64,000 bases of DNA, taken from positions 17,307 to 81,306 of the forward strand of contig CAYOEA010000008.1 in assembly GCA_964402995.1 (NCBI GenBank), written 5' to 3'. The position numbers and the translations under genes are program-made. A model generated the notes under the pieces. The model had not been told where the DNA came from. It saw only the letters and a list, made by a program, of their open reading frames with translations, and ran no database searches. Below are positions 8,118-16,989 of this stretch, one piece after another (position 1 is the stretch's first letter; every line of letters begins with the position of its first letter). Origin of the DNA: GCA-2686295 sp964402995. Its GTDB lineage: Archaea > Nanobdellota > Nanobdellia > Woesearchaeales > GCA-2686295.

Positions 8118-10613
8118 ATGACTTTTTCAAGATTAAAGAAAATCATATTATTGTTATTCTTATTATCAGGTTTATCTGCTTTAGTTTATGAAGTTGTTTG
8201 GTTTAAGATGTTTAGTTATTTGTTTGGTGTCACTATTTATTCTCTTACAGTTGTAATTGCTATTTTCATGTTAGGATTAAGTTTTGGAAGTTTTTTATTT
8301 GGGAAAAGAATTGATAAATCAAAAGATCCTGTTAAAATTTATGTTCTTTTAGAATTAGGGATAATACTTTATGCATTATTTTTTCCGTTATTATATAAAT
8401 TATTGAATAATATAATTATTTTCTATTATAATCATTCATCCAATTCTGAATTTGATTTATTAATAAAGATTTTTCTGGCTTGTATTTTTTTAATAATTCC
8501 AACAACTTTAATGGGCGGTACTTTACCTGTTATGAGTAGATTTTTAATAAAGAACAAGAATGAAATTAGTGAAACAGTTGGAGAATTATATGCATTTAAC
8601 ACTTATGGGGGAGTATTAGGAGTTATTTTGAGTGCTTTTATTTTAATTCCAATTTTAGGTTTAAATAACAGTTTATATTTTGCAGCAATGATTAATTTAA
8701 TCGTATTATTTTCAGTTTTACTTTTAAGAAAAAAAATTAATTATAAATATCCAGAAATCTTAAATCTTAAAAATTTAAAAGATATATATTCAAAAAAATT
8801 CATGATAATTCTTTTAATAATGTTTTTCTTTTCAGGGTTCATATCTTTTTCTTATGAAGTCTTATGGTTTAGAATTTTACGTGAAGCTTTTGGTTTGCAT
8901 ATACACGCATTTGCAATTATGTTAGGAAGTTTGTTATTTGGTCTTGCATCAGGAAGTATTATTTATGCAAGAGTTTTATATGATAAAAAGAATCAATTAA
9001 AATTATTTGCTTTAGCACAATTGTGTATTGCTTTATCAGTTATTATTACTTTAGTCATATATCAATATTATTTCATTTTATCGCCATTATTAAAATCATT
9101 ATCTTCTTATGCAGTTGTTTTACTGCCTTCCTTTTTTATTGGTTTAACTTTTCCAATAGTAACTCAATTATATGTTTCAAAAATAAAATTTGTTGGAAAA
9201 AGATTAGGTTTTGTATATTCGATAAATATCATTGGAACTATTTTAGGATCTATAATAACAGGTTTTTGGCTTTTAAGTTATTTAGGTATTAGAAATAGTT
9301 TAGCAATTATGATATCTGGAAACTTTATTTTAGCTTTAATTGCTTTCTTTATGATAATAAATTTTTCTAAGAAGAATACTCGTTTTAATTTTAATTTTAA
9401 AAATATTTATAATTATTTAATCTTCGTATTTTTACTTATAATTATATTTGCGAACATATTTATTCTTCATCAAGGCGGATCTTTTAAAATGAAAACTTTC
9501 TCTTCTGGAAATGAAATTTATTTTAGTGAAGGTTTAAACTCAAATATACAAGTTATTACTTTTGATGATTCTTCAATGATTTACCTTGATACTAAAGTTA
9601 TGGCTTCAACTATTTATGAAGATGTGAAACTTTTAAAATTAATATCACACCTCCCATTAATATTTAATTCTAATACACAATCAAAAGATGTTTTAGTTAT
9701 TGGTCTTGGAACAGGCATGACTGCAGGCTCAGCTAGTTTATACAATTTATCGAATTTAACAGTTGTTGAACTTTCAAGAAATATGAAACCTGCAGCAAAT
9801 TTATTTAGTAATTACAATTATAATTTAACAAAAAACGAGAATGTCACTTTTATTTTTGATGATGCTAGAAATTATTTATTAAGAAATGATAATTTGTACG
9901 ATGTTATTGCTTCCGACCCTATAGATCCTTGGATTTCTGGAGCTGGAAATTTATATAGTTTAGAATTTTATCAAGAAGTAAAAAATAGTTTAAAAGATAA
10001 TGGGATTTTTTCTCAATGGTTACCTTTATATGGTGTTTCAAAAGAAAATTTGGAAATCATCATTTCAACTTTCTTATCAGTATTTCCCGAAACTAGTATT
10101 TGGTATTCTAAAAGTGATGTAATTATTTTAGGTTCAAAAAACGAATTAATTATTAATTATCAGAATTTAGAAACAACTTTTAAAAATAAGAAAATACTTC
10201 ATGATTTTAACACTATCATGATAAATAATTCTGCCGAATTATTAAGTCATTATATAACAAATCAAGATACTTTAATAGATTTTGTTAAAACTGCTAAAAT
10301 AAATTCTAATAATTTTCCCATTCTTGAATATTCTGAAAAAGTTCCTCATATATCGTCAACAATTAATCCAAATAAATTGTTAATATTAGATATTAAAAAT
10401 AACAATATTTCTTTTTTAGAGAATATTAGTTCTCAAGAAAGAATTATTTTAGATCAATATTTTAATTCAAAACTACATGTATTAAAAGCAGAAACATCAT
10501 TAAATATTTCTATTCAAAAAGAAGAATTAGAATTAGCACTCGAAATTAACCCACAAGATTTAGATGCTCAATTTGACTATGATATTCTTATTGAACATAA
10601 TAACTCAACTTAA
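8118..10613 (+). CDS. Polytopic membrane protein fused to a spermidine-synthase-like domain
   Basis: The first 480 or so residues form about a dozen membrane helices. They begin with the SGLSALVYEVVWFKM motif typical of fused spermidine synthases, which is repeated in diverged form near 8840 as SGFISFSYEVLWFRI. The C-terminal cytosolic part is a Rossmann methyltransferase-like aminopropyltransferase domain with VLVIGLGTGMTAG, VVELSRNM, DDARNYL and SDPIDPW. Such fusions are widespread, but their substrate is uncertain. A GTG at 8079 would extend the frame, but a TATA-like box at 8056-8067 places transcription after it, so the ATG at 8118 is preferred. It stands between the archaeosortase and glycosyltransferase genes. 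Confidence 0.8.
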   Translation: MTFSRLKKIILLLFLLSGLSALVYEVVWFKMFSYLFGVTIYSLTVVIAIFMLGLSFGSFLFGKRIDKSKDPVKIYVLLELGIILYALFFPLLYKLLNNIIIFYYNHSSNSEFDLLIKIFLACIFLIIPTTLMGGTLPVMSRFLIKNKNEISETVGELYAFNTYGGVLGVILSAFILIPILGLNNSLYFAAMINLIVLFSVLLLRKKINYKYPEILNLKNLKDIYSKKFMIILLIMFFFSGFISFSYEVLWFRILREAFGLHIHAFAIMLGSLLFGLASGSIIYARVLYDKKNQLKLFALAQLCIALSVIITLVIYQYYFILSPLLKSLSSYAVVLLPSFFIGLTFPIVTQLYVSKIKFVGKRLGFVYSINIIGTILGSIITGFWLLSYLGIRNSLAIMISGNFILALIAFFMIINFSKKNTRFNFNFKNIYNYLIFVFLLIIIFANIFILHQGGSFKMKTFSSGNEIYFSEGLNSNIQVITFDDSSMIYLDTKVMASTIYEDVKLLKLISHLPLIFNSNTQSKDVLVIGLGTGMTAGSASLYNLSNLTVVELSRNMKPAANLFSNYNYNLTKNENVTFIFDDARNYLLRNDNLYDVIASDPIDPWISGAGNLYSLEFYQEVKNSLKDNGIFSQWLPLYGVSKENLEIIISTFLSVFPETSIWYSKSDVIILGSKNELIINYQNLETTFKNKKILHDFNTIMINNSAELLSHYITNQDTLIDFVKTAKINSNNFPILEYSEKVPHISSTINPNKLLILDIKNNNISFLENISSQERIILDQYFNSKLHVLKAETSLNISIQKEELELALEINPQDLDAQFDYDILIEHNNST

Positions 10614-10746
10614 TTAATTTAATTCCTAATTTATATTTTATTAACGCTTTCTACTAATTTATGATGAGTTTAATAAAAAAAGTTTTAAATGTGCAACCAG
10701 ATAAAAGAAGTAAATAAAGTGCAACACGGATTTGAGATGATAATTA

Positions 10747-11622
10747 ATGAAATTTAATGTAAGTGTAGGCATAATTGCCTATAATGAAGAAGGAATCATA
10801 AAAAGGAATATTGAATCTATTATAAAACAAAAAACCAAATTTGCAAATATAGAAGAAATAATAATTATATCTTCAGGTAGCACAGATAAAACAAATCAAA
10901 TTGTATGTGCTATAGCAAAAAAAGAGAAAAGAATAAAGTTTGTATGTGAACCAAAAAGAGAAGGTAAAAGTAAAGCGATTAACACACTTCTAAAAAAAGC
11001 TAAAAATGAAATTATCATATTATCAAGTGCAGACATAGTGGCAGAAAGTAATTGTATTGAAAAATTATGCTCACATTTTAAAAATAAGGATATAGGAATA
11101 GTTGCTTCAAGAGTTAAACCAAATGAAAGTCAAAATAAAAACTTACAAAGAATGACTGATTTCTTATGGGAAATTCATCATAAAGTATCACTAGAAAAAC
11201 CAAAGTTTGGAGAACTTATTGCATTTAGAAAAATTGATTCCATACCTAGAACAACAGTCGATGAAGAAGAAATAGCCTCTGAATTAGAAGAAAAAGGATT
11301 TAAACCATGTTATGAACCAAGAGCAGTAATTCACAATAAAGCGCCTGAAAGCTATAGAGAACTTATCAGACAAAGAAGAAGAATATACTATGCACATCAC
11401 GAACTATTAAAACGGAAAAACTATCGAGCAGCAACTTTCAGCACTAGAATGATCATAAGAAAGACTGTAATGCACTTAATTAGAAAACCAAAAGATATAA
11501 TTCCATGTATGAAATTAATCATGATAGAATTATTATCAAGAATTTTTGGTTGGATAGATTATAAAAGTAAAAAAGACCATCATATATGGAAGATATCAAA
11601 TAGTACAAAGAAATTCTTGTAG
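10747..11622 (+). CDS. Glycosyltransferase family 2 (GT-A fold)
   Basis: This 291-residue protein starts with VSVGIIAYNEEGIIKRNI, the canonical GT2 entry strand and donor loop, has SSGSTDKT for uridine binding, and SSADIV near residue 95 in the place of the DxD metal site. The C-terminal part (RQRRRIYYAHHELLKRK) is basic and may lie along the membrane. There is no transmembrane helix. Codons here are A-rich (AAA, ATA, AGA), unlike the T-ending usage further right, which hints at a different origin for 10.7-17 kb. Its last 25 bp and stop are part of a duplication found again at about 13.5 kb. Confidence 0.82.
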   Translation: MKFNVSVGIIAYNEEGIIKRNIESIIKQKTKFANIEEIIIISSGSTDKTNQIVCAIAKKEKRIKFVCEPKREGKSKAINTLLKKAKNEIIILSSADIVAESNCIEKLCSHFKNKDIGIVASRVKPNESQNKNLQRMTDFLWEIHHKVSLEKPKFGELIAFRKIDSIPRTTVDEEEIASELEEKGFKPCYEPRAVIHNKAPESYRELIRQRRRIYYAHHELLKRKNYRAATFSTRMIIRKTVMHLIRKPKDIIPCMKLIMIELLSRIFGWIDYKSKKDHHIWKISNSTKKFL

Positions 11623-11990
11623 GAAAACGCAAATGTTACAAAAAGACATAATCAAATTAATTCAAGCAAATAAAGGAAAACATTCTATATTAGAATTGGC
11701 TATGAATAATCAGATTGAAAGAGAAATATATGGTCTTTTAGATAAAAAAAGTCAAAAAGAATCAAAACAAAGAATCATAGAAAGAACAAAAATAAATATG
11801 TTTCAGAAAATGTGCATAAAACAAATTTATCAATATTTAAAAGATATTATTCTATTAAAAGGATTTACTATAGGAGAAAACAGGTGTCAAGTTGATGTTG
11901 ACTTATTAGCAATAAGTGATTTTTCTAAAACAGGAAAAAAAATAGACAACTTATGTTTTATGAAAATATGTCCTAATCATAAAAATAAAT
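11593..11990 (+). repeat. Direct repeat, left copy (tail of GT2 gene plus 5' part of nucleotidyltransferase gene)
   Basis: About 400 bp, from the last codons of the GT2 gene through the first 115 or so codons of a nucleotidyltransferase, recur 1903 bp to the right (13495-13892). Over the first 330 bp only about ten differences were counted by eye; similarity fades after that. The copy includes the GT2 stop codon and the spacer, so it arose by DNA duplication and not by protein convergence. Confidence 0.9.
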
Positions 11991-13441
11991 ACGAAAATTT
12001 TAGAAAATCAAATTCTACAAACTTAAATAACACTAATAATGATAATTATGAAGTTTCAATTATTATGTGTCCGTCTTGGTGTATTCAAATGCCTCCTCAA
12101 GGTATTGCTTACCTTTCTGAAAGTTTAAAACAAAATAATTCTAAAGTAAATATTATTGATTTAAATATAGAATTATATGAATCATTAAATTCTGAAGATA
12201 AAGAATTATGGTCTTTTGAGAATCATCCAAAATGGGTTGATGAAACAGCGTTTTCAAAGATCCTTCCAAAGTTTAAACAGAAAATAAAAGATTTTTCAAA
12301 TAAACTTATTCCTTCTTCAAATATACTTTGTTTTTCAATTAATGCTGGAAATAAATTATTTACAATTGAACTTTTAAAAGAAATAAAGAAAAGGAAAGGA
12401 AATAATTTGATTATTCTTGGAGGACCTGGTTGTAAAACTAACAGAGATAGAAAACATTTTCCTTTTGAATTAGTAGATTATTTCATTTTAAATAAACCTC
12501 AAAGCACTCTTAATGCAGTTGTTAAAAATTATGATGGAATTAATTTAAAAAAAGAATTATTTAATATTAATAATAAAGTTGTTGAAGTAAAAGAAGAAGT
12601 AAAAGAAGAAAATATTTTTCCAAAATATGAAGGTTTAAATCTTAGTCTTTATGAGGAAAAGATGCTTCCAATTACTATGTCAAATAAATGCAATTATAAT
12701 TGCGTATTTTGCGATTATAATAAAGTAACACCTAATTTTATTGATAAAAGACCTGAAGAAGTATTTGAAGAGATTAGTTATCATGTTAAGAATAATAAGA
12801 TTAAAACTTTTACATTCACAGATTATACATTTAATAATGATTTAAAAAAGCTTGAAACTCTTTGTGATTTAATTATAAATTCAAAACTTGATATTAGTTG
12901 GAATTGTCAAATGGTTGCTCGAAAAGGAATGACTTTAAAATTGTTTAAGAAAATTAAAGCTGCGGGTTGTAGCAATCCTAATGGTGAAATTGGTTATGGA
13001 ATAAAAGGAGGATTTATAACTTTTGGAATTGAAAGTGGGTCTGATAGAATTCTTAAAATGATGAATAAACCTACCCGAGTTATTGATGCTGAAGAAACTT
13101 TAAAGAATAGTCATGAAGCAAAAATTACCACTATAATAAATTTAATTGTAGGTTTTCCTGGAGAAACAGATGATGATCATGAAAAAACTAAAGATTTCTT
13201 GATTAGAAATAAAAACAATATTGATTTTATCAGTAATATATCTAGTTTATACATACCTCCAGAATCAAATATTAATTACAAACTTAAAAAATATAATATT
13301 AAAGAAAAAAAAGATTTAATTTTTAGATGGGTTGATAATAAAAATAATAATCCAAAATTTAGAATTGAAAGAATGATTGATATTAAAAGAACACTTGATA
13401 AAATAGGAATTAAATACTTTGGTTCAAATGAATCTTATTGA
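11633..13441 (+). CDS. Fusion: truncated nucleotidyltransferase N-terminus plus B12-binding radical SAM protein
   Basis: Residues 1-115 are nearly identical to the N-terminus of the nucleotidyltransferase at 13536 and include its DVDLL motif, but the rest of that domain is missing. After an Asn/Ser-rich linker (about 120-140) comes a complete cobalamin-binding-type domain (MCPSWC, PQGIAYLSESL, IIDLN) and a radical SAM domain with Cys353, Cys357 and Cys360 in CNYNCVFC, then FGIESGSDRIL and NLIVGFPGET. The radical SAM part resembles B12-type methylases or BchE-like oxidases. Its own native start may be an internal Met near 12065. The fusion is a by-product of the flanking duplication; whether the N-terminal piece does anything is doubtful. 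Confidence 0.75.
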   Translation: MLQKDIIKLIQANKGKHSILELAMNNQIEREIYGLLDKKSQKESKQRIIERTKINMFQKMCIKQIYQYLKDIILLKGFTIGENRCQVDVDLLAISDFSKTGKKIDNLCFMKICPNHKNKYENFRKSNSTNLNNTNNDNYEVSIIMCPSWCIQMPPQGIAYLSESLKQNNSKVNIIDLNIELYESLNSEDKELWSFENHPKWVDETAFSKILPKFKQKIKDFSNKLIPSSNILCFSINAGNKLFTIELLKEIKKRKGNNLIILGGPGCKTNRDRKHFPFELVDYFILNKPQSTLNAVVKNYDGINLKKELFNINNKVVEVKEEVKEENIFPKYEGLNLSLYEEKMLPITMSNKCNYNCVFCDYNKVTPNFIDKRPEEVFEEISYHVKNNKIKTFTFTDYTFNNDLKKLETLCDLIINSKLDISWNCQMVARKGMTLKLFKKIKAAGCSNPNGEIGYGIKGGFITFGIESGSDRILKMMNKPTRVIDAEETLKNSHEAKITTIINLIVGFPGETDDDHEKTKDFLIRNKNNIDFISNISSLYIPPESNINYKLKKYNIKEKKDLIFRWVDNKNNNPKFRIERMIDIKRTLDKIGIKYFGSNESY

Positions 13442-13494
13442 TTTAACTACTAATTTTTTTCATAATTCAAATAGTAAATTAAAAAAAATTATGA

Positions 13495-13892
13495 GATATC
13501 AAACAGCACAAAGAAATTCTTGTAGGAAAACGCAAATGTTACAAAAAGACATAATAAAATTAATTCAAGCAAATAAAGGAAAACATTCTATATCAGAAGT
13601 GGCTATGAATAATCAGATTGAAAGAGAAATATATGGTCTTTTAGATAAAAAAAGTCAAAAAGAATCAAAACAAAGAATCATAGAAAGAACAAAAATAAAC
13701 ATGCTTCAGAAAATGTGCATAAAACAAATTTATCAAGATTTAAAAGATATTATTCTATTAAAAGGATTTACTATAGGAGAAAACAGGTATCAAGTTGATA
13801 TTGACTTATTAGCAAGAAGTGATTTTTCTAAAACAGGAGAGAAATTAGAAAACTTAGGTTTTATGAAAATGGGTTATGATCATAAAAACAAA
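13495..13892 (+). repeat. Direct repeat, right copy
   Basis: Partner of the segment at 11593-11990. It again starts with bases matching the 3' end of the GT2 gene (ATATCAAA, then the ACAAAGAAATTC motif and TAG), here in intergenic DNA without a GT2 gene, and runs into the intact nucleotidyltransferase. The two copies bracket the 1.5-kb radical SAM segment. Confidence 0.9.
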
Positions 13893-14468
13893 GAACATTA
13901 CCACCATTTAAGTTATGGAAAGAAATACGATTCATACACGGTGCACATAGAGTTACATCATCAAATAGAACAAAGAAATAGTCCATTTAAATTTAATATT
14001 AGTAGTAAAGATATCGTTAAAGATAAGATTGGAAATTTAAATATTAAAAGACTTGATAATGAAGCACTATTAATACATATTTGCACTCATACTTCTTATG
14101 ATCATATGTATGTTACTGGAATAAAAGGGCTTATTGATATAAAAAAATATCTCGATGAAAGACATGTTGATTGGAATAAAATTGTATCTAAATCAAAAGA
14201 ATGGGGCTGTGAAACTTATGTTTATCATGTATTAAACTTAAGTAAAGAATTACTTAATGCAAAAGTTCCAGGATATATAATTAAACAACTCGAACAATGT
14301 GTAAATAAAAAAGACTTATTATTTTTAAATTATATAAAGAAAAATATTGTTACAACACGAAATGTGAAGATTCTTAATATAGAAAGATGGATTCTAAGAT
14401 TATTTTTTAGTAAAAACTTAAAACAAGCATGGAATATATTAATAGATGGGTTGAGCATTAGATTTTAA
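13536..14468 (+). CDS. Nucleotidyltransferase family protein (NTP_transf_5, PF14907-like)
   Basis: The ATG at 13536 is chosen because the duplicated copy starts at the equivalent codon; an upstream GTG at 13419 would add residues encoded by the repeat junction. The 310-residue product shows the family pattern: a helical N-terminus, LLKGFTIG, the metal-binding VDIDLL with both Asp, then LGFMKMGYD, IELHHQIE and ICTHTSYDHMY leading to a DIKKYL helix. Members occur in lasso-peptide and exopolysaccharide loci and are thought to transfer a nucleotide or phosphate group to a small target. HprK-like kinase and S26 peptidase genes within 3 kb repeat that association. Confidence 0.75.
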   Translation: MLQKDIIKLIQANKGKHSISEVAMNNQIEREIYGLLDKKSQKESKQRIIERTKINMLQKMCIKQIYQDLKDIILLKGFTIGENRYQVDIDLLARSDFSKTGEKLENLGFMKMGYDHKNKEHYHHLSYGKKYDSYTVHIELHHQIEQRNSPFKFNISSKDIVKDKIGNLNIKRLDNEALLIHICTHTSYDHMYVTGIKGLIDIKKYLDERHVDWNKIVSKSKEWGCETYVYHVLNLSKELLNAKVPGYIIKQLEQCVNKKDLLFLNYIKKNIVTTRNVKILNIERWILRLFFSKNLKQAWNILIDGLSIRF

Positions 14469-14478
14469 ATAAATTACA

Positions 14479-15375
14479 TCACAACTTAAGATTAATTTTC
14501 TTTCTTAAAGATAAATTCTTAGATAAAGCCTTAGGTAAAACCGCTAAGAAAGAAATTTTAGCTTTAAACATTTGAAATAGAAGAAAGAATGAACCTTTAT
14601 CAGATAATTTTCTATGTTTTCTGAATAGCAGTTTTAGTTTAGCAAAACTTTTCTTTGATCTATCATAATGAGACCAATCAAACTTATCAAAATTAAATAT
14701 AGCACAAACAAAATTAGATAACCAAGAAGAAAGTTTGAAAGGATGAATAAAACCTTTTTTCTTTATGAATAAGAATTTAGCCCAACCATACAATAAGTTT
14801 TTGTTTTCAAGATAGAATCTTTGATTGTTGTAAGAATATTTTAATTTATGAATAAGGATTGCTTTTGGTACATATTTGAATTTTAAGTTGAATAAATGAC
14901 AACGAAGAAAGAAATCTGAATCTTCAGAGTATATTTTGTAATTTTCATCAAATAATTCATCAAGTTTTGTTGCTGCAGATTTTTTTATAAGAAAACATGC
15001 GGAAATCTGAGGTTGAGACTTTTCTTTACCAATAGGATGCATGACTTTTCCATTCTCATAAATTACTTTTGGAAATATGATATCTGCAGATTTAGATTTT
15101 TCAAGAAGATTTTTTATTGCATTTGCTTGGAAAACCAAATCATGATCAGCAAATAAGATGAAATCGTTCTTTGTAGCAAGAAAACCTTTATTTCTAGAAT
15201 AAGCAGCTCCTAAAGTAGTTTTATTATCTATAATCTTTACTTTTGGATTAAGAGTTAAGATTTTAGAAGAATCATTAACAACAATAATTTGGGCGTCAGA
15301 TTGTGATTGAATTGAAGCAATACACTCTTTTAAATCTTTAAGACCTGAAAAATAAGGTATAACAATAGATAACAT
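14479..15375 (-). CDS. Glycosyltransferase family 2
   Basis: This 298-residue GT-A enzyme opens with LSIVIPYFSGLKDL and an uridine-binding VVNDSS. ATKNDFILFADHDLVF around residue 90 gives the DxD-type metal site (Asp-His-Asp). EDSDFFLRC near residue 155 is the conserved (E)D acceptor motif. The C-terminal 80 residues are basic without a clear membrane helix. It points left and is convergent with the nucleotidyltransferase gene, 10 bp apart. It belongs to the compact group with the HprK-like kinase and the small leader-like ORF. Its sugar and acceptor are unknown. Confidence 0.85.
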   Translation of the reverse strand: MLSIVIPYFSGLKDLKECIASIQSQSDAQIIVVNDSSKILTLNPKVKIIDNKTTLGAAYSRNKGFLATKNDFILFADHDLVFQANAIKNLLEKSKSADIIFPKVIYENGKVMHPIGKEKSQPQISACFLIKKSAATKLDELFDENYKIYSEDSDFFLRCHLFNLKFKYVPKAILIHKLKYSYNNQRFYLENKNLLYGWAKFLFIKKKGFIHPFKLSSWLSNFVCAIFNFDKFDWSHYDRSKKSFAKLKLLFRKHRKLSDKGSFFLLFQMFKAKISFLAVLPKALSKNLSLRKKINLKL

Positions 15376-15475
15376 AGAATTATTAATTAATAGAGATATT
15401 AAAATACTTTCTTCTTATCAACAAAATAACAAGATTTAAAAGAAAATGAAATAATTATTTAATATAAAAAATTAA

Positions 15476-15571
15476 ATGACTTCAAAATATATCAAACCAA
15501 AAATTAGAACGCTAAAAGACATCACAGAAATAGCAAACAAAATAATTTGTGGAAGTATAATTAATAGTTAA
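15476..15571 (+). CDS. 31-residue peptide resembling a lasso-peptide-type leader (candidate precursor)
   Basis: The 253-bp gap between the GT2 and kinase genes contains one plausible small ORF. Its product begins MTSKYIKPKIRTLKDITEIA, and the Y-x-x-P-x-(I/L) spacing at Tyr5, Pro8 and Ile10 matches the YxxPxL recognition element that lasso leaders present to PqqD-like RRE proteins. The remaining 11 residues (NKIICGSIINS) would be a very short core with one Cys. A TATA-like ATTTAATATAA lies 12-20 bp upstream, closer than ideal. No Shine-Dalgarno is seen. This could also be chance; the argument is the motif plus the neighbours. Confidence 0.33.
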   Translation: MTSKYIKPKIRTLKDITEIANKIICGSIINS

Positions 15572-15627
15572 ATTTAACAAAATGAATAAATAAAATAGAC
15601 ACTTTCTAACAACATGAAACATAATAT

Positions 15628-16476
15628 TTATTCATAAATAATATCTTCAATATCTTCATCAAGACTTAAAGATAAATCATAACAATTAACATTAGACATT
15701 ATTTTTGATATATTGAATATTTTCTTAGAAAGCAAAGGTTGTTCTTTCATCTTTATTTGCATCATCAAAAAGTTATTTTTGAAAGTTTCAGTGAAAATTT
15801 CAGATTCAGATAAAGATTTAATTTTATTAGACAAAGATTTTGAAATAAAAAAAGCTTTCTTTAAAATAACTGATTTATTTGAAGAAGAAAAGTCACCTCC
15901 AAAAGGAGTTCCATACATGATAACTGAATTGTTTGATTGTTTCTCTAAGAAAATGAATTCATCATTAAGAATATCAAAACCTGCTTCGTTTAATCTTTTT
16001 GCACACGTAGATTTTCCAGCCGCAGTAGGACCTGCAAACAAAAAACCTTCATTATTCTTAGAAAGACCGGAACAATGAATAGCTAAAAGATCATCAAACC
16101 AAATCATAAAGCAAAGTCTAATAGCATTTCTTAAAGATACAAAATTAAAAACTAATAAATCTATAAACGATTCACTCTTAGAAATTGTTTGTTTGAATAA
16201 AACAGAAGATATATCATAAACTTTAGCGTCTAAAGAACATTGCTTCTTAAAAAGAGAAGGTTGCTCTGCATTGTTATTAGTTGTATCAAAAAAAGTAGTC
16301 TTAAAATCAGATAAATTTTTTGAGAAAACAGAATTAGAAGAATCTATATTGATGATATAAGATGAATTAGGCTCGCATAAAAAGTCTTTCATTTCAAGTT
16401 TTAAAACTTCAATTATATCTTTAGAAGAACAAATCACCACTGATTTATTTGCAACACATAAACCTATCTTTAACAT
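15628..16476 (-). CDS. HprK-like serine kinase (HPr-kinase-related / lasso-locus kinase type)
   Basis: In this 282-residue protein the C-terminal half matches HPr-kinase-related P-loop proteins: LLAIHCSG (130-137), Walker A GPTAAGKST at 149-157, the NDE at 171-173 that serves as Walker B/catalytic acid, and YGTPFGGDF at about 188-196. The first 120 residues are diverged. In bacteria such kinases sit beside PqqD, nucleotidyltransferase and S26 peptidase genes; in the paeninodin locus one phosphorylates the C-terminal Ser of a lasso peptide. True HPr is not expected in this archaeon, so the target is more likely a peptide or a small molecule. Confidence 0.75.
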   Translation of the reverse strand: MLKIGLCVANKSVVICSSKDIIEVLKLEMKDFLCEPNSSYIINIDSSNSVFSKNLSDFKTTFFDTTNNNAEQPSLFKKQCSLDAKVYDISSVLFKQTISKSESFIDLLVFNFVSLRNAIRLCFMIWFDDLLAIHCSGLSKNNEGFLFAGPTAAGKSTCAKRLNEAGFDILNDEFIFLEKQSNNSVIMYGTPFGGDFSSSNKSVILKKAFFISKSLSNKIKSLSESEIFTETFKNNFLMMQIKMKEQPLLSKKIFNISKIMSNVNCYDLSLSLDEDIEDIIYE

Positions 16477-16563
16477 TAGAAATATATTAAATCATAGGCA
16501 TTTAAATGTTTTGAAAAATAAGAAGCTATTAATAGTTAAGAAAGTATAATTAAATTAAGTAAA

Positions 16564-16989
16564 ATGAAACAATTCAAAGTAAGCAACACAAATAGCATGT
16601 ATCCTACAATGAAAGAAAATGATCTTGTTGTTATTAAAAAAATGGCTAATTATATTGTTGGAGATATATTAGCATATAAAAATAAGAATAAACAAATTGG
16701 AGCACATAGACTAATAAATATAGAAGAAGGATACTATTTGACTAAAGGTGATAATAATTATAAATCTGAAAAAACACTTAAGAATAAAGTAGTAGGAAAA
16801 GTTATTTTTATTAATAAACAAGCGATTAAAACAAAACTAAGCGATAAAATAATTACTCAAGCATCATATTTTCAAACAAAAATTGGATGTGAGACATTTG
16901 AGAGGAATAAAATTCTAAGAATAATGTTTAAAATCATTACAAATCCAATCTTATATTTAAAGAATATTAAACAAATAATTCTTTCTTAA
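16564..16989 (+). CDS. S24/S26-type signal-peptidase-like protease, no N-terminal membrane helix
   Basis: A compact 141-residue protein that begins almost at the catalytic box: Ser11 in TNSMYP, His48 in GAHRLI and Asp63 in TKGDNN. His in place of Lys is the ER/archaeal signal-peptidase arrangement. It lacks the usual N-terminal anchor; a weakly hydrophobic amphipathic C-terminus is present. Small S26-like proteins of this form recur in bacterial PqqD/HprK-like/nucleotidyltransferase loci, where they could trim a peptide. It is divergent from the kinase gene with an 87-bp shared upstream region, and overlaps the next convergent gene by 4 bp. Confidence 0.75.
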   Translation: MKQFKVSNTNSMYPTMKENDLVVIKKMANYIVGDILAYKNKNKQIGAHRLINIEEGYYLTKGDNNYKSEKTLKNKVVGKVIFINKQAIKTKLSDKIITQASYFQTKIGCETFERNKILRIMFKIITNPILYLKNIKQIILS

